This document shows positions 1 through 12,880 of a stretch of 64,000 bases of DNA, piece after piece. Both the position numbers and the translations under genes were made by a program. Positions within the stretch are counted from its first letter, which is position 1. Every line of letters starts with the position of its first letter. The DNA is from Austropuccinia psidii (taxonomy: Eukaryota > Basidiomycota > Pucciniomycetes > Pucciniales > Sphaerophragmiaceae). The stretch covers positions 49,772,698 to 49,836,697 of the forward strand of contig JALGQZ010000011.1 of the NCBI GenBank assembly GCA_023105745.1, in the 5' to 3' direction. The notes under the pieces are model-generated. The model was given only the letters and a program-made list of their open reading frames with translations. It was not told the origin of the DNA and searched no databases.

Positions 1-459
1 AAGGAGTGGGAACTTCTGCCAAACCTCTGGATAGGGACAATGAACTCTCATCCCCAAGTGAAGAAGCTCATGGGCCGAAAAAAGACAGAGGACTTTTTCA
101 AGGGTTGGAAACCCATTTCTTGCAAAGGAAAAGTCCAAAAGATAACAGCTTGGCTGAAAAATCAAAGCATTTTCTCAGAAGACCAGAATAAATAGTTTTT
201 CAAAAAGAAGGACTACAGACCAGTGGAAGTTACTCAAGCCTTCACAAGTGCCAAACAAGGGCAAGCAATCCCCAAGGAGCAATCAAAAAACATAGGGAAA
301 GGCAAAGTTCAAGTGGAAAAAACCTTACCCACAGAATTACAGAATTACAGAGGAAGAAAAGACAGCTATGGACAATGTGTTCAATATGGAAAGGAATTTA
401 ATGGAATTAAAAAACAAGCAAGAGGAAAGAATGAATCAATCCTTTCCAAAGAAATAGAT
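1..459 (+). pseudogene. gag N-terminal overlapping frame (frame B), relic
   Basis: Frame 1 is open from base 1 to the TAG at 193-195. After an indel around 215-230 the same protein continues in frame 2 to a TAG at 457-459. Its translation resembles the 148-codon ORF at 62546-62992 on the minus strand: both share KxWExLP, MNS, GWxP, a K-rich linker, KPYxxxYRI and AMDNVFNM blocks. Both end in SFPKK or HFPNK followed by a stop at the same place. One further stop (TAG) sits near 288. The other gag frame (frame A) runs through the same DNA and continues past 459 into the capsid region. Function is unknown; the strand position is that of gag. Confidence 0.6.
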
Positions 460-1680
460 CTTGTAAATATTGTATTTCATGTTGAAACTTCTAATAAAGA
501 AATTTTGGAAAAGCTTAAAAACTTTCAGTATATCAAACAAAAGTTGGGTAGAGAAATTTTACAATTGAAAGAGTCACAAAAGACTATTACTGGTCTGGAA
601 AAAGTGAATAAGGATAATATTTTGTTCTTGATGCAAATCTGTGAGATAATTGAGTCCAAAGCTACTCTTCACAATCTGCCAGATTAGAATTCTATTTCTT
701 TCACTACTAAACAATCAAAAGATTTAAGAATACAAGTTTGAAACTGGGAAAATTCAACTGGTCATGATGCAGCGGTTTTCCAAGAGTAATTGGAAAGAAG
801 TGACAAATCAAGAGTTGAATTGAAATAAGAAATTAAATCAAGTATTAATAATATATCACTGAAAAATGAGCTGCCAAGACAGTCTACACCAATCCTTGAC
901 AGAAATGTGTTGAACTTGAATAATGACTTACATCATACCATTCAAAGCAATTCAGAGGTAGAACATTCCTTTAATTTCCAGAGCTCTCCCATATTAGAGG
1001 AATTAAAAGCCTGCAGTGGTTAAGGAGAATATAATCATATAAATTTTATAAAATCAATTGATATGCTAAAAGAAGACTTTAACATACAATATGAATAAAT
1101 AAGTGCCATATTACACTCATTATTTACCAAATCAGAAAATAAATGGTATTATAAAATGAGACAAGACTATTTTAAACACTCCTGGCCTTTATGGAAAGCT
1201 CAAATTATTCCCAAATGGGAAAATTATTCCTGAATATTTGAAATTAAATATTATTTTGAAGAAGCCATTTTTATTATTGAGAGGGACAGGCCCATGTCCT
1301 GGTTTCTTAAACAAAAAGAAAAATTAACTTCTCTTCATCCTGATATGCCTGATAAAATGGGAAATAAAAGGATATTAAGAAAATTTTGTGGTGACCTTGA
1401 GCATGCTATAAGAAGCAGATTTATTGAGCCTTTCTCTACAGAAGATTATTTCAATTCCATGGAAGACATTACTACCAGAAAAATAATTGGTAGAAATTGG
1501 CATAAAACCCCAATGTACAATAAGACTAATGGTAAACCAATTTCAAGACCAAATAAGCCACAAGACGGAAATCCTCTGAAATGTCATAAATGTGGAAGTA
1601 AATCTCATTTGGCTAATACTTCTCCAAAAAAGACAATAATAAATAAGATAGAAATTGAAAAAGATGAAGACACAAAATAG
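223..1680 (+). pseudogene. Gypsy gag (frame A), decayed
   Basis: One frame from 223 to 1680 carries the gag homology, interrupted by stops between 687 and 1294. The segment 223-687 is a predicted coiled-coil-like, K/E/L-rich stretch. The segment 1021-1560 matches the capsid-like part of the other copy, including GEYNHINFIKSIDML, WYYKMRQ and WFLKQ. A zinc knuckle follows at about 1579-1620 with the pattern CHKCGSKSHLANTS, in which the last cysteine of CX2CX4HX4C has become serine. Gag would package element RNA in virus-like particles. This copy is dead. Confidence 0.85.
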
Positions 1681-1788
1681 ACAGATGATTTATCTTTACA
1701 TGAAAGTGATTCTGAGAATACTGAAGAGGAAGAACTACCAGATAGGCGTAGTATAGAAAATATCAATGTATCCTTTGAAGTCACATAA

Positions 1789-4013
1789 GTGCATACTTGC
1801 TTGCCACAATACTGTGATGAATATATGGATCTGATACATGTACACAATGCCAAAATTCAGAAAGCCAAGCCTGCTAGAGGTAATAGTTATACAGCTGGCT
1901 CATCTTGTATCCATAATATTGTGATAAAAAAACCAAGATACATCTTGAATTGGGTGCTTTCTGCACTTGTGTTGGCAAATATTATCTTTACATAATTTAT
2001 ACCAATTGGCAGGATTTATTTGTTCCAGTTTAAGGTATAAAATTTAGCATTTTTAGACAAAATATGAACCCTTTTGGAATTCTTGAAGCAGCAATGATAT
2101 TTCCTCACCCTGTAGGAAGTATCAGACTGAAAGCTGAATTTGTTGTTATGAATAATTGTACTTCACAAAATTTCATAATTGGAAACTATTATCTCAATGT
2201 TAATGATATTGATATTAATAATCATGAAGACAGATATCTCACCATAGGGGAAAATAAAAGGCAAAAATTTGCTTTTCCTCTAGAAAAAGGAAATAACTGT
2301 CATTAGACAAGTAAAAAATATTAATAAGGAGAAATATGTGACAGATCAATTGATTGAAGCACAAACTTATCCTTAATTAACATTAGACATGAAGGAAGAC
2401 CTTATTAAAATCTTATTTCAAAATATAAAAGCTTTTGCTTCTGATAATGAGCCACTAGGGGCTATTAAAAACCATTAAGTGGACATTATGCTTAATGTCA
2501 AAAGACCTTAATCTCCACTATTAAAAAGACCAGCTTAGCCAGCTAGCCCCAGAGCTAGAGAAGCATTAGAAACTCATATTAATGAGTCTATGAAACTTGA
2601 AGTTCTTACAAAAGTTGGACATAATGAGGAAGTTTAAGTAACAACCCCTGTAATCATTATGTGGAATAATAATAAATGATGGTTGGTGATTTTAGAGAAT
2701 TTGATACCTATACTATTTGATATAGGTACCCAATTCCTAAAATTCATGAGACTTTGACTCAATTATCCAAAGAAAAATTAATCACTTCCATGGCTTCCCC
2801 TTTTGAGAATAATTGCTTATGATAGTATTTATGAATACTCAAGGATTGTTTTTGGAATTTGAAATGCACCCTCTCATTATCAAAGAATGACAAATACCAT
2901 TTTCCCACATGAATTATAAGAGGGATGTTTAATCATTTAAATTGATTAAATTATTATTTATTAAAAAAAACTTGCAATTTCATTGATAGACTTTCATCAA
3001 TACTTGAAAAAATTCTTCAAATGAACATAAAAATATCTCTCAATAAATGTGATCTGGGATTTCATGAGCTAAACTCTCTAGGACATTTAGTTTCAGGACT
3101 AAGCCTTGGTGTTGATAAAAACAAAGTGGCTGCAGTCTTACTGAAGCAAATTCCCAAGAACAAGAAGGAAATTATTTCTTTCTTAGTATTTGTGAGCTAT
3201 TGAAGGCAGCACCTTCAAGATTTTGTAATCCATGCCAGATCATTTTACAGAATTTGTGATCAACAAACTCTCTTTGAAATAATGCAAGAAAGGATTTAAC
3301 CATATGAAAAAATAAATTATTCTTTAGCCAATGAATCATCATTAATTCCAGACTGGAAGCTTTCTTTCAAGCTGTATATTTATGAATGTGGTGAAGGTCT
3401 GGGTGCAGCTCTTCATCAAGTTCAGATTGTCAATGACAATTCTTATAAAGGTCCAGTTTGTTTATCTCCAGAGAAATTAAACCTACAGAGGCTAGATATG
3501 AAGCAAGCCAAATGGAGTGGATTTTCCTTTTTTGGGCTCTGGAAAAACTTCATGATTACCTTGATGGTAGTATCATTTAAGTCATTACTGCTTTTAAGGC
3601 AGTGAAATCACTTCTTAACATGAAAACTCCAAACAAACACATGTTAATATGGCAGATTTCCATACAGGAGTATAAAGGCAATATGACCATAGTAAATAAA
3701 TCTGGAAATATTCAGAAAAATGATGATGGCTTGAGTAGATGAGAATTACCTAATACACCTGATAATCCTGCTTATGTTCCTTAAAATGCAGAACCTCAAA
3801 TTCCAATTGAAGAAATTAACATCACAGATGTGGGAACAGAATTCTTTGAAGAAGTTAGAGAAATCTATAAGCAAGATAAATATTTCCATATTTGTAATTA
3901 TCTACTTCATGAAGATTGAAAAGATGCGTCTTTGGCTAATTCTTTGGATGATATATGGAAACCATCATTTGAAAATGGAATATTCCATTTATTTGATGGT
4001 ATCTTATATCATA
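1789..4013 (+). pseudogene. Gypsy protease-RT-RNase H (pol) relic
   Basis: Protease homology runs from about 1860 to 2110, but the DTG active site reads ELG in the matching frame and needs a frame change. 2064-2306 is the conserved stretch between protease and RT. RT homology follows to about 3230; the YIDD box region near 2935-2955 reads as stop-Ile-Asp-stop, so the catalytic aspartates are lost. 3021-3203 preserves the RT thumb-like NIKISLNKCD block. RNase H homology runs from about 3330 to 3740 and ends in a GLSR motif with the next Trp codon changed to TGA. The frame then reaches the FDGILYH block before integrase and stops at the LTR insertion. Confidence 0.85.
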
Positions 4014-5431
4014 TGTTAGTCTGTGACTCAAAACCAGAGCACAAGCATGACAGCCAAATACCATAAATCAATGGTATAGCCAAGATACCACAAAAACATG
4101 GATCTGAGCCAAATCAGCTAAAAATGTATCAAACAAAAGAGTAAACTCACCCCTTTTTAAATATACAAGTCCCATCATCATAGGAAAAAGAATAACAAAG
4201 TTATTCCTGCTCAAAGTTGTTGCTGAGCATAAGCCTTAATTTTCACCTCTCATCTGAAATCCAGAAGAAAAGGCTCAACCCTACCAAATGGGTATTAAAT
4301 TTGAAGCTCTATGTCAGTGCTATTCAATGGTACCAGCCAAACTGAGCTAGCACCAGTATTACTGAAGTTATGGTAAAATTCAGGTCAAATAAGGGTGAAT
4401 AAAATATTCACCTCTCATATAACTTCTACAGTTTTAGTGTGAGATACCTAAAGTCGGGTCTTTTTGAAAAGAGCACAATTTGGGATGTCTGATGGTGCCA
4501 TCCGTTTCCTCATATCACATCTAGAGCAAAATTTATGGGGCAAACAAGTTCCATACATATGTACAAAAAATCTTGTACATGGCATAACTTTGCCATTTTT
4601 GATGATAGCAATATCAAATGAGGTACAATTGTGTAGAGCACATCCAGGGCTACACAATGAACCAACGTTGAGCTTGAAATCCCAATAATTGACAAATTTA
4701 TTGCAGTTTTAAGGTCAAAATCCCACAGTTTGACAAATACAGCCTTACTGTGGGATATTCTCCCATAACTATGATTATGAGGTGTCAAACAGACAAAGAA
4801 GCCTTTTTATACTTCAATACCTCATAGTTTGGTCAATACTGGGGTCCTTTAAAGGTTCTGTACAGCATTCTACGTGTCATACATGTCAGAAGAGGGCTAT
4901 GTGGTCCCCAGATGAAAAGCTTTACCCTGTATTGGTGAAAACTGCCCAGATGTGGTTTCAAAACCACATCTGAGGCCACTACAGGTTATACATGCCTTGT
5001 GAAAACCAAAATCCAGTCCTTGGAAGTGACAAATCTTCACTTCCTCTACGTGGAAAGGTCTAGTAGCCTTTTTCACCCAATTTTAGGATAAAAAGGGACC
5101 TTTTCTCCACCAGAAAAGGTTTCCTCATCCTTCTCTTGAATTCCTACATAGTACAACTGTCAAAAACAGCTATACTCTTGGAAAATAATCAGGTATAATT
5201 ATAATTTTAATTATTATAGTCTTTATTATTGTAACCCAACAGGTAAAGCTGCACCAAGGGCTTTCAACAGCGCTCACCACCACTATTTCTCAATAGTAAA
5301 TCCCTGAATATTCTTTTAAAAAACACTTGTAATCATAAGTAAACCTTTTATTATTCTTTTTACTGTGTCAAAGTCATAGTTAAAGCTTGTAACTAGTCAT
5401 TAATAAGCTTCATCATAGACTCAGCCGGACA
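4014..5431 (-). repeat. LTR copy A (inverted relative to copy B at 17626-19038)
   Basis: The sequence beginning TGTTAGTCTGTGACTC at 4014 and ending CTCAGCCGGACA at 5431 is the reverse complement of the solo LTR at 17626-19038, with substantial divergence and similar length (1418 versus 1413 bp). Ends are TGT...ACA, as expected for an LTR. The five bases on either side (TCATA and AATGC) do not match, and the interrupted pol does not clearly resume to the right. The right flank has therefore been lost or rearranged. ORFs within it have no recognisable product. Confidence 0.75.
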
Positions 5432-6370
5432 AATGCTTACTGACTTGTACTAATGGTATGATTTAATAATAAGATGATTTGGAAAAAACAGCAAGACAAA
5501 GCCTCTTTTAAGTCAACAACAACTCACAGAGGCATTACATGGATAAAATTAATAAAAAGGAAGTGAGAAACAATTAATCCTCTTTGGATTGTTGGCTATA
5601 TCACTTTTTGTCATGTAGGATTATCATAATTGCTCAATTAAATCATTTTACATGACTACTGACCCTTTATGGTTAAGAAATAAAGGAGTAAAAATTTTTA
5701 ATCTTCTTTGAATTCAAGATAATCATCAATTTTTCAAACTTATTAAGTTTAATGGAAATTTTATCACAGATTGGACTTTCTGTGAATTTTTGAGGATTCA
5801 GTATTTCACATGGAATTATCAAAAATGGACTGTAAGTAAAACTTTTAATTTGAATTATGAATTGATAATTTTTTTTGGTTTTTATATGGATTATCACTTT
5901 CCCCATTTGTCCTGAATGTTTCAGAAATATTTATTAAGAATTTTATTCTTAAAGAATTTTTGCAGGTTTTACCTTATTTCTACATAGAATTGCAAATAGC
6001 ACAGTAATAGCTGGTTGCCATGGGGTGAATGAATGGATACTAGTCAAAAAAAGGGTTTAAATTACTCTTTTAAGTTTTATCCATAAAAAATGATTAGTAA
6101 CTTACATTTTTACAAGGGTCAGGGTTTCTCATTAACTCCTTGTCATGTGAAAATAGCAGCTTATTTGCTATTTTTGTATTATTTAATGGGACTTTAACTT
6201 TGTAACCAAGTTTCCAAAAGCTTTTAATGTACTAATTGGGCCATTATTAGTCATGGATTCAAGCCTAAGAGCTAGCCATGCCTCAGAGGCCTCAGAAGTT
6301 GGGTACCCTGACTCTCTTTCATGTCTTTTTTCCCCCTTAGCTAAATTCAGGCTTCAAGACTAATATCCAC
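5432..6370. other. No gene seen; AT-rich unassigned sequence
   Basis: No ORF of convincing composition and no recognisable domain. The open frame at 5673-5906 (-) is AT-driven and matches nothing I know. A weak resemblance of the first 40 bases to the start of Gypsy integrase was considered but is not supported further on. Confidence 0.5.
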
Positions 6371-6379
6371 TATGGGTGT

Positions 6380-7480
6380 ATAGAGCCTGTATGTAAGAAT
6401 ACTGTAATTTCAAGTGCCAAAAACAGGCATAACACTATTCCTAGCATATCTGTAACATTGAATTTCTCACATTCCAACTATTTTGGCATGAAATTGAGAA
6501 AAACACAAAATTTCACAATTCTTCTATGTGGTGTTGAAGTGTTTTCCATATTACCACCTCATAGAGTGAATTCAATCTTATTCACTCTATGGGGCTTCCA
6601 TAGGTTAACTCTTGTGTAAAATCCACTTCTGGCCTTCACTCAATCAATTTACTTACTCACAGAAAAGTTATTCATCTTTTCTTAAATACAAAATGATAAA
6701 TTCTGGATATATGCATAACATATGAGTTATGCATAGTTCAGAATTCGTTTTAATATTAATTGTGGCCTATTTGGGTATGTAAAATATACCTCAAGCCCAC
6801 ATTAAGTGTGCCTTCCAAGGTGGATTGATGGAGCTTTTACACTTGAGAACATATTTGAAACTGCTTCTTTAATATTCCTTGAATAAAACTTTCAAGTATT
6901 TCCTTGGAGAAATACTGCATATTTTGAATTGACCAATGCTTGAAGAATGATTTTCTTGGTTTTTATAGAAAGACTTTTGTTTGAGACCTTATCTTACCTC
7001 TTGCAATATTTCACCTTGAGGGCTGAAAAGGTATTTTGCACTTGAAGGATGGCCCCTTGATTTTTCACTATTGTGTTAGTGGTGAAATAATGTGCATAAT
7101 TATTTACAACACCATTTCTTTCACTTCTGGATATTGAAGGTAAAGCATGGCCAAATTTATTTTGTATTATTTCTTTGACCAATGGGAGAAAATAGAATTT
7201 GATGGTCTTCAGGGGTTTTCTGAGTGTTTGGAGCAAAACAAGTTTAAATGGCCTTAAAACTGTATTTGTCCAAAAATGGCCCAATATGGCCATTTGGGAA
7301 TATCTCCCTTGATTTATGGAAAAATATAATTAAAGTGCTCAACCTTCACAAAACTAAGCTTAAATCCCAAACAGCCCAATACAAGAATTTAGGTCAAATC
7401 TCCCTTTCTTCTTGAAAATTTCCAAAAGATGGCCTGGGGTTAATTCTGTGGTCAGGTTGGCTCCATATGATCAAATGACC
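6380..7480 (+). repeat. Mosaic of two dispersed repeats shared with the chromovirus region
   Basis: Bases about 6380-6800 are the reverse complement of about 31020-31400: both hold the blocks TATGCATAACTC, AGATGAATAACTT, ATAGAGTGAATAAG and CCAAATAGGCCACAATT in the same order on opposite strands. Bases about 6800-7480 match about 20690-21480 in the same orientation, with shared blocks such as GAGGGCTG, TTGACCAATGGGA or close variants, GCCCAATATG and CCATTTGG. The element that linked these pieces is not intact here. No coding sequence is apparent. Confidence 0.6.
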
Positions 7481-9230
7481 GCACAAAGGATTTCCCTTAT
7501 TTGATACAAGTCATGTTATCTTCAATGGTTTTCACATAAAATTATATTGAAATATACTCTTTGTATATTACAATGTTCCAGTACAATAAGTAATGAAGAT
7601 TTATTTTTTTCAATTTTCATTTAAATTGCAATTTATATATCAAATATAGTACAAAATAAAACAAACAAATGTTCATTTATATCTTTTTTTGAATATATGA
7701 TATATAAGAATATACATATCATATTCTAATAATAAAGAATATAGAGCTAGAATATAAAATGAAAAAACATTTTGAATTTTACTCACTTTTACAGTTAAAA
7801 TCCTGTAAGATAGCAAAGATAGTCTAAATAAATACCAAAATATGTTGAGAATAGGCTGAAAGCACATCCAATCCCTCAAAATATCATGGTGAGTCTATTT
7901 AGTAGCTTAAAAATAGTAAATACAGACTATTACTATTATTTTGACACCATGAAAATATTAATAAATAATAATAAAGGGTCTACTGTTATGATAACAATAG
8001 TGATGAATATATTGAGAGCCTTGTTTGCAGAAATTAAGTATCAATTCAACATGGATTACTATGATAACTTAATATTCATGTTATATCAAAGGTATTTCAA
8101 GAGTACTACTATCATAAAACAGCTTTACCATGTAATAATACAAAAATCGGAGAATGAGGTCCTTTTCTGGTGATAATGGACCTGATTCTATCCATTTTTG
8201 AGACTGTGAGGGGCTTGTAAGCTTTCCAAAAGTCTCAAGAGTGAGAAATTTAACTTTTTAGGCTTAATGGTGGTTCTTTAAAATTAATTATGACATTAGT
8301 AGATTCAACAGTGTGATTTTGGGAGTACAAATGATTATTATGGATCAATAAAGGGTAAATAGACTCTCCACAGGACACTTCAGAGCTATTATGATGCATC
8401 CAGAGTGTCTTTATGACTAACTCTAGCAATTGTTGGCATGTTCAAGATTTAAACTACCATTAATTCAAGTATTAAATGAGTACTAGATGGTACAGGTTTA
8501 GCACAGACCAGTATTGGTCAAAAGGCTTCCAATGCAGATATCTCAGTCAACACTTTCTTCACGGTTTGAAGTCATTCCTACTTCTGTACATAAGTATTCA
8601 GCTTGAAACTCTATAATTCAAATATCTCTGTCAATTTGAAATATATCAGAAGTCTGATTATACATGGTTCTAGAGCTTAATGAGTTCAAAATTCTGATAT
8701 ACCTTCTCATAAATCTGTATGAATATATCAGAAAGACACAGGGTTTTTTTAATCTCTATTCTAATAAATCTTGTATTTTGTAGAAAACCCTTGGAAAAAA
8801 GATTTCTTAGAAGGCAATTTTATATAGAAAGCTGTCTAAGGCATTCAAAATCAAATCTCTCCCTCATACCTTCCATTTGGTTGTACTTTTGCACAGCTTT
8901 GTACAAGCCCTCTTAGACCTTCAAGGCAGTTTCTTTGGGTTACAGGTATGAATATGGTACTTCTTGGAGTAGGGGTGCTACTGGAAAATGGATCAATCCA
9001 TTAAATAGCTCTCACTAAGATATTCAAAAGTCATGCCATTTGGATAGGGTTTTACATAAATATGAAAAAGGTATATGAGAGGTTAAAATAAGGCTTTTTC
9101 TTATTTTGTGTTAATCCAAGGTAAAAGTAGTTTTATGTTTGCTAATTCTTATCCAATTTTTTTAAGAGGGGTTTTCCTTTATTGGAAAATTTCCCTCTTT
9201 ATAAATATACCAGTAAATATAACAGCTTGA
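7480..9230. other. No gene seen; probably eroded retroelement DNA
   Basis: Short AT-driven frames only (for example 7886-8173 and 8719-8916), none with a motif I recognise. By position this could be the eroded RT/RNase H part of the Gypsy relic whose integrase follows, but I cannot align it. Confidence 0.4.
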
Positions 9231-10085
9231 TTTGTATTTTTGAATTATTTTATGTACCATTATTTCTGGTATCTGTCAAGCTGGTGCTCCTTTTGGAGTC
9301 ACAGGCTGAAATAAGGGTTAGAAGCCTCCCTTGTCACAGAGAAGACACAAAAAATGTATTCTTCCATTGTCCTTTGAAATGATATGATATCCCATGGTGG
9401 TTTATCAAGGATAATAATAAATGAAAGAGACCCAAATTTCATGAGATTATAGGAGCCAAATTAGCATTCTTGACAGCCTACCACCCACAAAAATATGATT
9501 CAAAAAATGGAATACATCATAAAAAGATTCTGTGCTTAGGGCATGGGATAAGAAGACCATGAAGGATACACCCATTAATAGTTAACCCTTCTCCCATCAG
9601 TACAACTGGCATATAACACCAGCTTACACTCAGTATTAGGAAAACCACCTGCTCTCTTAACAAAAATATGGAATGTACTACTGAAAGTTGATTAATTAAA
9701 GAGAAATATTCTCTCAATGTATCCCAAAGTGAAGGATTTTAACCTATGTGGAAGAAATAATGTAATAATTCAGAGAAATGTAAAGTGGAAGCCAAATTAA
9801 ATGAAAAAAGTCACCAAGAACCTGACTTCAAGGAGCCCAAATCCTAGTCTCAACCATGAGCTTCAATAGCTTGAAAAGGCCCAAAAGTATGAAATACTAG
9901 TATGTGGGACAGTTTACCATAATAAGATTAATAACGAAGAATTAATGGGAAAGACAGCAGAAAATACCTTGTAATATTCTAAAATAAACCAGAAGATCAA
10001 GATAAATGGCTATCTTAGAAAGACCTCCCATATGAAGAAATGAATATTATAAGATTAAGAGCCTCCAGGAGGAAATAAGAGTCCC
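9230..10085 (+). pseudogene. Decayed integrase and C-terminus of a second Gypsy family
   Basis: Order of recognisable blocks: LPCHREDT near 9326-9349, RDPNF near 9427-9441 (the D of DRDPKF, second catalytic Asp), TAYHPQ near 9475-9492, RFCA near 9526-9537, EGYTH then a stop, LLP and LAYNTS near 9590-9625, EPDFKE near 9817-9834, a QYLV block near 9969 and a final RLRASRRK block at about 10053-10079. This is the integrase core followed by the C-terminal domain of a Ty3/Gypsy polyprotein related to, but distinct from, the copy at 57 kb. The glutamate of the DDE triad and many other codons are lost, and frame changes are frequent. Confidence 0.75.
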
Positions 10086-10159
10086 ATAAATGATGAAAAT
10101 TATTTAGAGGAAACATATATCATCCTGTTACTCCAATAAGAGAACCAGAATTACATCCA

Positions 10160-10850
10160 TATACCTCCAGGATGAGGCTACAATATAACAGATATTACTT
10201 TATAAATCTGAGTGAAACACTCAAAAATGATTGAAATTAAAAGTAAAAAACCTCTATTAATTTAATTTAGTGATGGTGAATAATTTTGGCATACTGGGGT
10301 GCATGATTTATCAATTGGATAGCTATAAGAAAGGCTAAAAATAATTCAAATTAGGGCTGTAACAAAATAATTATAAAATTTTAACTACTTGAAAGAGCTA
10401 CACCACATAAGACTTAGTTATCATAGGATGAGAGATCTTTTCATCAAAGAAAAAGTGCCTTTTTATCCTTTCTTGAGGTAGAGAAGCTTCTATGAGATTT
10501 TCAATTCTTAATTATTGAAAATTTTCACTCCAAAAGAACCACTTGTGGTCCTCAAACATATTGAAGTATATCTCTACACTTGTTTGCTTTTCTGGAACCA
10601 CAAACATATCAATTATGACCCATACAGAGTGAAATACTCTGCCATTGGACACATCATCATTATTAGGACCATAATGACATGTCTATGAGGTCTTTCCTGA
10701 GAAAACTATATTTTCTTTAGTTTATTTTGACTTTTAATAGAGTCATATATGGTATATAAGTTGGTGCAGATTTTGTACACCTACTTATTAGCTGAAAATC
10801 TTCCAGCCCAGATATCTTAGCCAACCTTTGAGATACAAAAAAACAAGAGT
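10160..10850 (+). repeat. LTR-like sequence behind the 9.2-10.1 kb integrase relic
   Basis: Starts around CCAGGATGAGGCTAC and shares ordered blocks with the solo LTR at 17626-19038 in the same orientation: TTTAGTGATGGTGA, a CTTTTTATCCT block, paired GAAAATTTTCACT-like arms and a GACCxxATGAC-like segment. It lies about 80 bases after the end of the integrase relic, where a 3' LTR is expected. This suggests that the 17.6-19.0 kb solo LTR and copy A belong to that Gypsy family. The ends are too worn to place. Confidence 0.45.
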
Positions 10851-12880
10851 ACATCATTTAAGGGATTTATTATTGTTTTAAATATTCATGATTCAGAAAT
10901 CTGAATAATCAAGTCAATACCCCTCTCTGTAGACACCAAGTTTTCTCAAAAGGATGAAGTTGTCGCAGGTCTTGGAGCCTTAGAGTTTTATGGGTTCATT
11001 AGAACCCCTGATATCAAAAATTTTGTTTTTTATTTTCCAGATGCAGCGAACATTATTATATACCTGGGGCTTATTATCAAGGCGGGCTTGAAGGCCTTTT
11101 TTGGCCAGGAAAAAATTATACATTGAAGCTCCCCATTCATACGCCTTCTGTATTCTACTTTAAATTTTGATGACAGCTAATGGGGCATACCACACCATTC
11201 CAATATTCCCAAAATGAATATAGCTAATATTTTACCAAACCCCTTAACCATAAAATTTTAACTCCCCATACTGACCCTACTCTATGTAAATATTTATATT
11301 CAGCTCACATAAACCTCTTCCATTAATCAGTTAACAATCTACCAGGGAATTTTTTGTTTAAATTTAAACAAACCAATTCCTTATCGCTATTAATTTTCAA
11401 TTTTTTCACTTTTTTTTGCTTTGATATCAAATTTGAGGAGCTTCAAGTCTCCTATGTGTGATTTACACATCAGATTTCTTTCACAATATGATCACCCCAG
11501 CTGAGTCTTATTGAGTTCTCTTCATAAATATTTTTCAGATATCATTTGTGATTAATATACAATATTTCTCCCTATAAGAATATTGATATGTTAATAATAA
11601 ATCTTTTTTTATTATCAATAAGTGTCTCATCTAATGATAGATAGAAACAGTATTATGGATATTCCTGTAGTAAATTTTCTATACAAAATCTATAACTGCG
11701 TGTTCTCTAGCGACTTTTTGATCAAAGCATTTACTAAATACAGAATATATGATCTCAAAGACCATTTGACGGCTTTTGTTTCCATGGAGATATCCAGGAA
11801 GATATGAGTTCTATTTCCTTTACCCAGCTATTTATATTGAATACTTCAGATTTAAATTCCGTGCTGAACCACCTTCCCAAGACACAAAAGGTAAGAATTA
11901 GGATCTGGTATATGAGCTGGAATGATTTTAATAAATATAGCTTTAAAAAAAGGTCAAAATCTCTGGTCCGAACGGGGTTTTACACATATACGTATATAGA
12001 GTAAGCTTAATATAAGAACCAGGACTTTTGAATATCCCCAAAGTCCTCTTCACAGCGTCCTCATGAAATAAGAAAATAATTGCAGCTTTCAATTAATTCC
12101 TGAATTTTTAATCTATGAATACATATCTAGAAAGATTTATGGTTTGGGTGGTAAAAATAAAGTTCCATAAGGCTGATTAATCAATTTTTTCTATTCTATA
12201 ATTCATTCAGTTGTGTTACAGAAACCTCATTCCTGGAAAATATGTAGAATTTCAAATCAAAATAAATTTGAAACGAAATTATTAAAGAAAACTGAAGTCT
12301 TTGTAGTTCTGATTACATGATACTAACATCAAATATTAAATTTTATGTGACATACTATTATAAAAAATTAACCAGAATACAAAGAAGGATCCGTGGATCT
12401 TGCAATAATGGGTTACTTATGATCTGATTTAATTTCTTAATTTTGAATTAAGTGAAAAGTTAGACCTATTATTATGTATTTAGTATCAATTTTTCAGTAC
12501 CTATTGGCTTTAAGTACAAATTAATTCCCATAATCTGGAGAAAACTGAATATTTACAAATTAATGGAGCCTTGAGCATACTTAATATGTGATATAATAGG
12601 CCGATTTTGGAATTTAAGGAAACCTATCACTGAATCAAATTACAATATATATCTTCCAAAGCCTATCAAAAGCAATAATATTCTCAAAGGGCTCTTGTGC
12701 TCTTCAAAAAGCTGGAATTACAAGTTGATAATAACATTGATTCTGGTTGATGTAGGATATAATAAAGTGATAAACCACCATTTTGAGAAATTCAACTGAA
12801 GAATGTTTGAATGAAAGAATGAATTAGAATTCAAATACTATATAATAGTATTCATAAAACTAAATTATTCCCCCATTCTT
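10850..12880. other. No gene seen
   Basis: AT-rich sequence with scattered short frames (such as 11622-11807 and 11804-12004) that lack recognisable motifs. A slightly GC-richer patch near 10920-11250 is also unassigned. Confidence 0.45.

Larger units (their letters stand above)
1..4013 (+). mobile_element. Decayed Ty3/Gypsy gag-pol copy (copy 1), cut by the window edge and by an LTR insertion
   Basis: Translated pieces on this strand line up in order with the better preserved minus-strand element at 57.5-63.2 kb: gag N-terminus, capsid-like region, zinc knuckle, protease, reverse transcriptase, RNase H and the linker before integrase. Homology stops at 4013, where an LTR in the opposite orientation begins, and integrase is absent. 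Many stops and several frame changes are present. The left end lies inside gag, so the 5' LTR is outside the window. It is certainly non-coding today. Family assignment rests on direct comparison of the two copies and on general Ty3/Gypsy domain order. Confidence 0.9.

Noticed and set aside
5432..5480. Resumption of Gypsy integrase after LTR copy A
   Set aside because: Only a few residues near 5436-5450 resemble the expected ALTD block and nothing further downstream supports it.
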